NCBI GenBank assembly: GCA_033064195.1
Contig: JARBJD010000667.1
Span: 1-25,230, forward strand
Reading direction: 5' to 3'
From: Blattamonas nauphoetae
Taxonomy: Eukaryota > Preaxostyla > Oxymonadida
Length of the DNA stretch: 25,230 nucleotides
Every line of letters begins with the position of its first letter. Position 1 is the first letter of the stretch. The notes under the pieces are model-generated. The model made no database searches. It was given only the letters and a program-made list of their open reading frames with translations, and had not been told where the DNA came from. A program made the translations under genes and the position numbers. Shown in pieces: positions 19,827-25,230 of this stretch.

Positions 19827-20135
19827 AAGGAGACTGGGACCTTTCACCTCACACAGTATTAAGGGGTTGACTTGTTTAGACATTTTACATGGGTGACTAG
19901 CAGAAAAGGCGTGTCAGTGACCTGTCCAACTTTCGTCGTCTCACTTTGGGTCTGATCACAAACTCTCGTTGCAATACAACACTATAGTTTCACAGTATAC
20001 TTTTCTCCTGATGTTACTCATTTTTACCATTATTTCTCTGCCTCAGAGTGTCCATGATTGATACTGACTTGATAAGGATGATCATGATGTCCCCACTGTG
20101 TCTGACCTCGGATATGCACGCCAAATCAAATAAAA
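19827..20135. other. Upstream region of copy B, no gene seen
   Basis: It should contain the promoter of copy B, but no recognisable promoter element stands out. The 11-base word GGGTGACTAGC at 19891-19901 equals the right end plus flank of the foldback element (6007-6017). No palindromic partner is found nearby. Confidence 0.4.
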
Positions 20136-20770
20136 ATGAAGCCTGTTGCGGCTTCTGACGTGGATGGCAAGATTTCTTCAGGAAGAGGGCGTCTGACTTG
20201 TTTGATCGACGGATCCAATTCTCAATGGTCAATCGTCCGTTGTGGATGAAACATGATAATCCACGGCCAAGGGGAAGCTGCTGACATCACTTCTCTCTAT
20301 CCTTGTTATTTCAAAACAACGACCGAAGCGATCGAGAAGTGCCGGCAGCTCCACCAAGGCAAGAAGGATCAGTGCAACCTTCGATTCGTATTTGTTGGCG
20401 AAGATGGGAAGCCAATCGGGAAAATGGAGGACGGGGACGCCTGTATCAACACTACCATCAAAGACGACCGTGGCATCAAGATCAATCGTGTGTTGGAAGA
20501 TCCAAACTCCACATTCACGTATTTCGACCGCGGCACCATGCCCAAATGACTCAGGCTGGTCTTTTGGAGTATAGCACTGACTTTTACGCTCCTAGCACGT
20601 ATCTCGTCCCACAACTCGATCTCCACAACACGGGATCTGAAGACACGTATGCCAACGGAATCACAGCCTATATCATCACCGAGACTCATAAATACGGCCA
20701 CATGACATCTTCTGGAATGGGGCAAGTCTGGATATATCATCGAAAAGCTGGAGTTGTGCGAATGTCCTGA
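20136..20770 (+). pseudogene. Unrecognised GC-richer coding remnant in two frames
   Basis: An ATG at 20136 opens a frame (MKPVAASDVDGKISS...) with one in-frame TGA at 20247-20249, and continues to 20549 (FVFVGEDGKPIGKMEDGDAC, NSTFTYFDRG). A second frame starts at 20546 and runs to 20770 (LLEYSTDFYAPSTYLVPQLD, YIITETHKYGHM). Stop and start overlap as ATGA. Both parts have protein-like composition and higher GC than the flanks, and together look like one former gene of about 210 residues or more. I recognise no family; N- and C-termini are uncertain. It could be a horizontally acquired gene or part of a mobile element. Confidence 0.4.
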
Positions 20771-20967
20771 ATCTCTACCAAACTGTAAGACGGAAAGGCA
20801 TCCGGAAATGAAGACTGTGGAAGCGCAATGCCAGCACAGACATTGGCCAGAATTCGAGACGCGGTCATCAAGCTCGCCTCCTTCACTCCCATCTTTCCCA
20901 CTGATCCTCCCTCGAAATGCCCAAACTGGACAGGTCGACCAGAATTGATGAAGAGGTCTCTGCTGGA

Positions 20968-23412
20968 CTAGCTCGGAGCAAACCGGTATGCTGTTTCCAG
21001 TTGGACAGCAATCTCTTCGGCGTTCTCAGACAGAACGGAGGTGATCGTGTCGAGCGATGGGAGCACCCGAACTCCATTCAACATGTCTGGCGAGGAGTCT
21101 TGTTGAAGTCGCAGGTATTGCGTGTAGAGCAGTGCGTGCGAGAACAGCTGTCCCAGACTCGTCGACGAAATCAGACATTCAACTGCCGCGACGGTGTTTG
21201 AGAACGTCAGTATGGTGTACACGAACGACCCAATCATGATCACAAGGGCGGGCAGCGCAACGAAAATGATGACTGGCCAGAACGATCGGAAATATGCCCA
21301 ATCTCGTTGAGGTCCGATGTCGTCCAGTTCCAACCCAACTCCTCGTCTTTTCCGCTTTTTGTTCTTCCCCTTCCCTCTCGCTCCTCGCTTTCATCCGACC
21401 ACTCCCTCCTGACCCAAGACTTGGTCGTGATCCCATCGACTGCCCTTCTTCCGTGCTCAGTGTCGACGCCTCTTCCAGCTGCGTCGCTCTGTTGAACAGG
21501 ATCTGTGCTGTCTCGTCGTCTCTGTCCACATCTCGGAAGAGAACACCAACGGCTCGCAGAAGTGTCGTGTTGTCTGGATCCCGTTTCAGGAGGGCTTGAT
21601 GCAGTTTTTCGCTTCGTCCGAATGTGCCCAAACTGAAGCGAGAAGCTTCATGACTCGCTCCCCGTCCACGTGATCTTTCGAAAGAATCGTCCACACCTGC
21701 CGAAGATAGTTCTTGGCAAGCTCGCATTGCCGTTGTGCTTTCTCCATCTGGCCTCTCAACATAGCCGACACCGATCCCATCTCTCCATTCTCCCCATCCG
21801 CCCTCTCTCCATCTCTCTCACAAACAAGAAATAGAGATAACGTTCGGGGATCGATGGAACATTCTGGCGAGCGCTTCGGAACGATTCCAACGCCTGCAAA
21901 TCATCATTCACGACTCCCCAATTGAACACACCCGACAATGTCCAGAACGACGAAGAGGTGTTCAGTCGGCGCGTGTTGTTCTGCATCGACTGACTCGCAA
22001 AAACAACAAACTCATATTTGTTCCGGAGTGACTTGTCTGTCAGGAATTTGATTCCAGCGGCAAGTCTGCCCAATGAGTTTGTTTTCGGAGTGACGAAGTG
22101 GCGTGTTTGTTTGGGAGCGATTGGGGAGATGATTGGGGGTGAGTTGAGAGTGGACGTGGGTTGGGTGATGCGAGGGTGTGCTGGTAGCTCATCACTTTCA
22201 CTTCGTCGTCTTTGTCGGTGAGAAGCTCCAGTTTCGTGTCCTCTCGCACAAACCATCGTTTTCGGGCAAGTTTGTTCGTTCCAAGAAAAATAAGAATCGC
22301 GAGGCCGAACGAAAGAAGGACGAAAACCACAACGAATAAGACTCCAAGGAACGGCAGGTGTGAGATGAGTGGAGAGACAAAGTGAGACACGAGTGACAGA
22401 CATATCAGGGCAGACGTGCAGGCGAAGAGGGCAGCGTGGAACGCGTTTCCGAGTGGCGAATATAAACACTGTTTGAAGGCATAGAACGACGAAAGAAGAA
22501 CAAAGAGAACAATTCCTGCAACAGCCAGAGGGACCAGATGGTTGATGAGAAGTGACTGCAGGATCATAAAGAGAGTTGCGACGAACAAAGTTCCAGAGCG
22601 ATGAGTGTTGGTTAATGAAGCGAATATATCGTCGGTGCGGATGTGGTGTTGATAGACGAAGAGATTGTATTGCAGTGCGAACAGCAGATAGACAAGAAGG
22701 AGCACGCTGCCGAAGACTAAGTTTGAAATGAACATCCACCCAGAACATTCATAATTCGAGGCAAATGACGGAAATTTCGACCCTGTCAAACAAGGTAACG
22801 AGGAAATAAAAGTGTTCACCATCGGGAAGAAGAGGAGATTGAATATTAGCTCAAAAAAGAGTGAAGCGAAGTTGATGAGACCAGATGGCACTGTTGAATC
22901 GTTTAGAACCATAATGGTGAGTGTAGCAACAATAACAAAGCAGGCAATGACGGATAGCCCAAACAGGATGTTGAAAATAACGGCGACAATATCATCACGC
23001 CACGTGATTGAAAGGTTCAGATATCTACAACAAGATCCATCACAGGTCAGAATATCAGTGAAAAATGGGACACCTGAAGAAATTGTGAAAGTATCCACAA
23101 AATGGTTGAGGGAGAGGCCAATTGTCAAACTGCGTTGCCAATCCAACGAAATGGATGCATTGGATCATACTACAGATGAAACGGATCGGAGAAATTCTTC
23201 CAATATGCTGTGCAAGAATCATGTATAATGCGTTGAAACCTTTGACAGGACTGACCAAGCACAAAAGAGGCTGGAAAGGATGAGAGAACAAGAATGAACA
23301 ACTTCGTGTCTATTCTGTCGAATCCCGTTGTTCCCATCATAACCACCCCAGAAATACCCGACACAGAACGTGTCTGTGATGTGATGTCATCTTCCATTCG
23401 TTCAAAAGCCAC
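20968..23412 (-). pseudogene. TmcB/TmcC-like multi-pass membrane protein with TPRs, broken
   Basis: The layout follows the protist TmcB/TmcC family, which is linked to PAS/guanylate- or adenylate-cyclase sensors. A short N-terminal part contains FDNWPLPQPF. About seven membrane helices follow (22260-23050). Next come TPR-type pieces: RLAAGIKFLTDKSL, LNTSSSFWTLSGVFNW, then MEKAQRQCELAKNYLRQVW, then LHQALLKRDPDNTTLLRAVG with FNRATQLEEA. A basic KRKRR patch and another helix (WPVIIFVALPALVIMIGSF) come last. The pieces fall in different frames, with changes near 22065, 21800, 21610 and 21420. A 25-base intron explains one frame change (23074-23098). The frame stops at 20968 soon after the late membrane helix, so the extracellular loop and any cyclase domain are missing. 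It is probably a pseudogene of a host sensor gene; how the first exon (up to 23412) joins is unclear. Confidence 0.65.
23074..23098 (-). other. Candidate 25-base intron in the TmcB/TmcC-like gene
   Basis: Begins GTGGATACTT and ends ATTTCTTCAG. Removal joins FDNWPLPQPF to CVPFFTDILTCDG in phase 1 and links two frames that otherwise do not meet. It would be one of the shortest introns in the window. Confidence 0.55.
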
Positions 23413-23670
23413 ATCAGTATTTTGGTCACCACTGGGTTCGCATGATCAGAGTTTGTATCAATAATCTTGAATATTCTCATAGAATACGATAGTAAACATG
23501 AACTGTGTGATGTTCTCTGCATTCTAAAGAGAATGTCTTCTTGGTCCGTCATTCTAATCTGATTTCTTTCACATTTAGTTTGATATGTGTTGGTCGAGAT
23601 TGTTGAGTGGTCCTGTTGATTTACTTCGTTTAATCCTCACAGAAAGCCTCACTCTCCCCAAACATTCCAT

Positions 23671-24006
23671 CTATCGATGAGTTATGGTGAAAAGAAGACT
23701 GATGGGTTTGTGATTCTGGACTCTTCGATGATTCTGGTTCTCAGTTTGCGGTCGCTGGATGTTTAATGATAGCAATGATGTCATCATTGAATTGTGCTGG
23801 CCAGTGATAAACAGGATGCGGGATGAAACTGAGATCGGCGAGCATGAGAACGATTTGTTTTCTAGTTGGATTTCTCTCGTTGTTCTCTCGATGTCGTTTG
23901 TCGAGGGGAGAAGAGCGTGTAATAGAGCATCAAGAGAATCGAGTTTGGTCTGATCTCCTGCGAATCCGGACCACATCATCGTGACCATCCAGAAAAGGAA
24001 TCGCAT
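23671..24006 (-). CDS. Short secreted-type protein fragment with signal peptide
   Basis: ATG at 24006 gives MRFLFWMVTMMWSGFAGDQ, a good hydrophobic signal peptide with a small-residue cleavage area. It is followed by SLDALLHALLPSTND, RTTREIQLENKSFSCSP and SSRILFITGQHNS, ending at 23671. The pattern resembles, by memory, the N-terminal start of large secreted beta-helix-type surface proteins in Blattamonas, which would be far longer. No continuation is seen downstream, so this is probably a truncated copy; function unknown. Neighbouring genes give no help. Confidence 0.4.
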   Translation of the reverse strand: MRFLFWMVTMMWSGFAGDQTKLDSLDALLHALLPSTNDIERTTREIQLENKSFSCSPISVSSRILFITGQHNSMMTSLLSLNIQRPQTENQNHRRVQNHKPISLLFTITHR

Positions 24007-24051
24007 GGCTTTTCTCCCTCGACAATGCGTTAATTGTCGTGTGGATAGCAA

Positions 24052-25230
24052 AATCTTGGGTTTGATCTTCCTCAGACAGGTATCATCGACAAGATAGTGT
24101 GCATTTTCTCTTAGTTACTGACTGGTTCATTCAAGTTCAAAAAAAATGTGGGGCTCCGGTCCCAATTGGCAGTCTCCATTTCAAATAGCTCAATGTAAAC
24201 ATGTTAGAGAAATAAACCAACATATGATGTCCAAAAATAGTGAAATGGTCTTGAACGGTGAGAAAACACAGATCGATCTCAACACTCCATCATGGCAATA
24301 AACGTGACAGTGATAATTTCAAGAAGGTACTTCCACAGAAGACACAGAAAGAGTCCGAATTCGTTTCCTCCTGACTATCAGATGAATAGGTCATGCTCAA
24401 CAAGCATGATCAAAATGGGCGTTCAGATTCAGATGGTTCAGTGATCGTTTGAGAAGAGGCATTTGGTTGAACGAGATATTATTGAAAGATGCCCGAGGAA
24501 TGTGGAATTGTTGGCTGTTTAAAACGTGAATTGGTATATTTGTGGAGACTGGTTCAGAATGGCTGATCAAGGTGTGATCTTCAAATTGAGCGATGAAAGG
24601 AACCTGCTGAGGAAGAGGGGAAAGAGAGAAATGAAGAGATTGAACGAGGGAGAATCAAACAAAGGAGATAAGGAAGAAAACGCGATTCATTGTTTGAGGT
24701 CCAACGATCATACTGGGATATTTCCAAAGTGGAATCATCCACATTTTGTGTCATGTTTTGATTGAAGAAAAGAAGGCATCTCCAGAGTTTTCAGGAACAT
24801 TCACTTTGTTAATTCGGAGTATGAAAGGAAAGAGAGTTTGATGACATCTCACCTTCGTTTTCCATGTTCATGACTGTCTGTTTGAAGATATCGAATCGAA
24901 CAATAGATTCACATGTGATAAGTCGCCTAGCCACTATGATTGCATGAGACTAAAAGAACAATGGAGAGCAAACTTTTGAGAGGGTCACAACAATCCAAGA
25001 ACATGTTATGAAGGTCAAAACTCCCTTTGCCATCGATCAGATCGACAAAGACATTGACGATCTTGAGCTTAGATTGGTTGAATTCTGGTTTTGAATGATA
25101 TAAAAGGATGGTTGCCGTTCAGAGGGATAAAGATTGCGGACCATCCCGTTGATCTTCACATTTGCGACTGTTCCGACTTTTGATTCGGTCCATCAACTGA
25201 TATGATGGTCTGAGGCTCCTGATATCCATT
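24052..25230. other. No supported gene
   Basis: A 79-codon plus-strand frame at 24526-24765 is charged, starts and ends without context and has no recognisable motif. Minus-strand frames near 25030-25100 (for example VNVFVDLIDGKGSFDL) look weakly protein-like and may be the edge of a gene outside the window, but are cut by stops. No RNA gene or repeat stands out. Confidence 0.35.

Noticed and set aside
22812-23228. Plus-strand 138-codon frame
   Set aside because: Antisense of the membrane-helix part of the TmcB/TmcC-like gene; the hydrophobic pattern supports the minus strand.
23170-23291. A 19-base or 29-base intron at the N-terminal end of the TmcB/TmcC-like gene
   Set aside because: The 29-base version puts the next exon out of frame, and the 19-base version fits but is too short to claim without transcripts.
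1-25230. CRISPR arrays, bacterial operons, rRNA or tRNA genes
   Set aside because: No regularly spaced identical repeats, no Shine-Dalgarno-led gene runs and no cloverleaf or rRNA landmarks were seen; introns and gene families point to a eukaryote.

Overview
This looks like a piece of a protist nuclear genome, most likely an oxymonad close to Blattamonas nauphoetae. Three things point there. Two degraded genes (3273-4342 and 6292-6828) carry the wording I remember from the very large helical-repeat 'hypothetical protein' families of that organism. A TmcB/TmcC-like membrane-TPR protein, a family abundant in metamonads and ciliates, lies at 20968-23412. Genes are interrupted by very short GT-AG introns. 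The identification rests on recall of families, not on a search.

Layout. 1-3272 is accessory sequence: a diverged tandem repeat, a GC-richer broken gag-like fossil on the minus strand, and a C-terminal fragment of a FAN1-type VRR-NUC nuclease (minus). 3273-7745 holds two degraded helical-repeat family genes on the plus strand with a striking 833-bp near-perfect palindrome (foldback element, 5181-6013) between them. 7746-9579 is a second FAN1-type gene (minus), longer but broken. It lacks its N-terminus and is split by a 485-bp Tc1/mariner-like miniature element whose empty site is preserved in the first FAN1 copy.

9577-19826 is the centrepiece: two tandem, same-strand (minus) copies of an about 1,600-residue protein with a Crinkler/RHS-type P-loop NTPase. 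The order is Walker A, Walker B, a CRN/RHS-like 'TSP' strand, a possible degenerate nuclease-like domain, a CxxC...HHC knuckle, a long helical tail and a basic C-terminus. The apparent frame changes near the 5' ends disappear if two tiny introns are spliced: 34 and 30 bases in copy A, 36 and 32 in copy B. Each intron differs by 2 bases between copies while the exon frames agree. Copy A then reads as one whole 1,594-residue protein; copy B has about one remaining break. A 9-base word occurs at all three edges of the two units.

20136-25230 holds an unrecognised GC-richer plus-strand coding remnant, the broken TmcB/TmcC-like membrane gene (minus), a short signal-peptide-bearing fragment (minus), and more than 1 kb with no gene I can support. 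The overall picture is a subtelomere-like or accessory region: multigene families, pseudogenes, segmental duplication and small DNA elements. The CRN/RHS-type pair is the only locus that looks alive.
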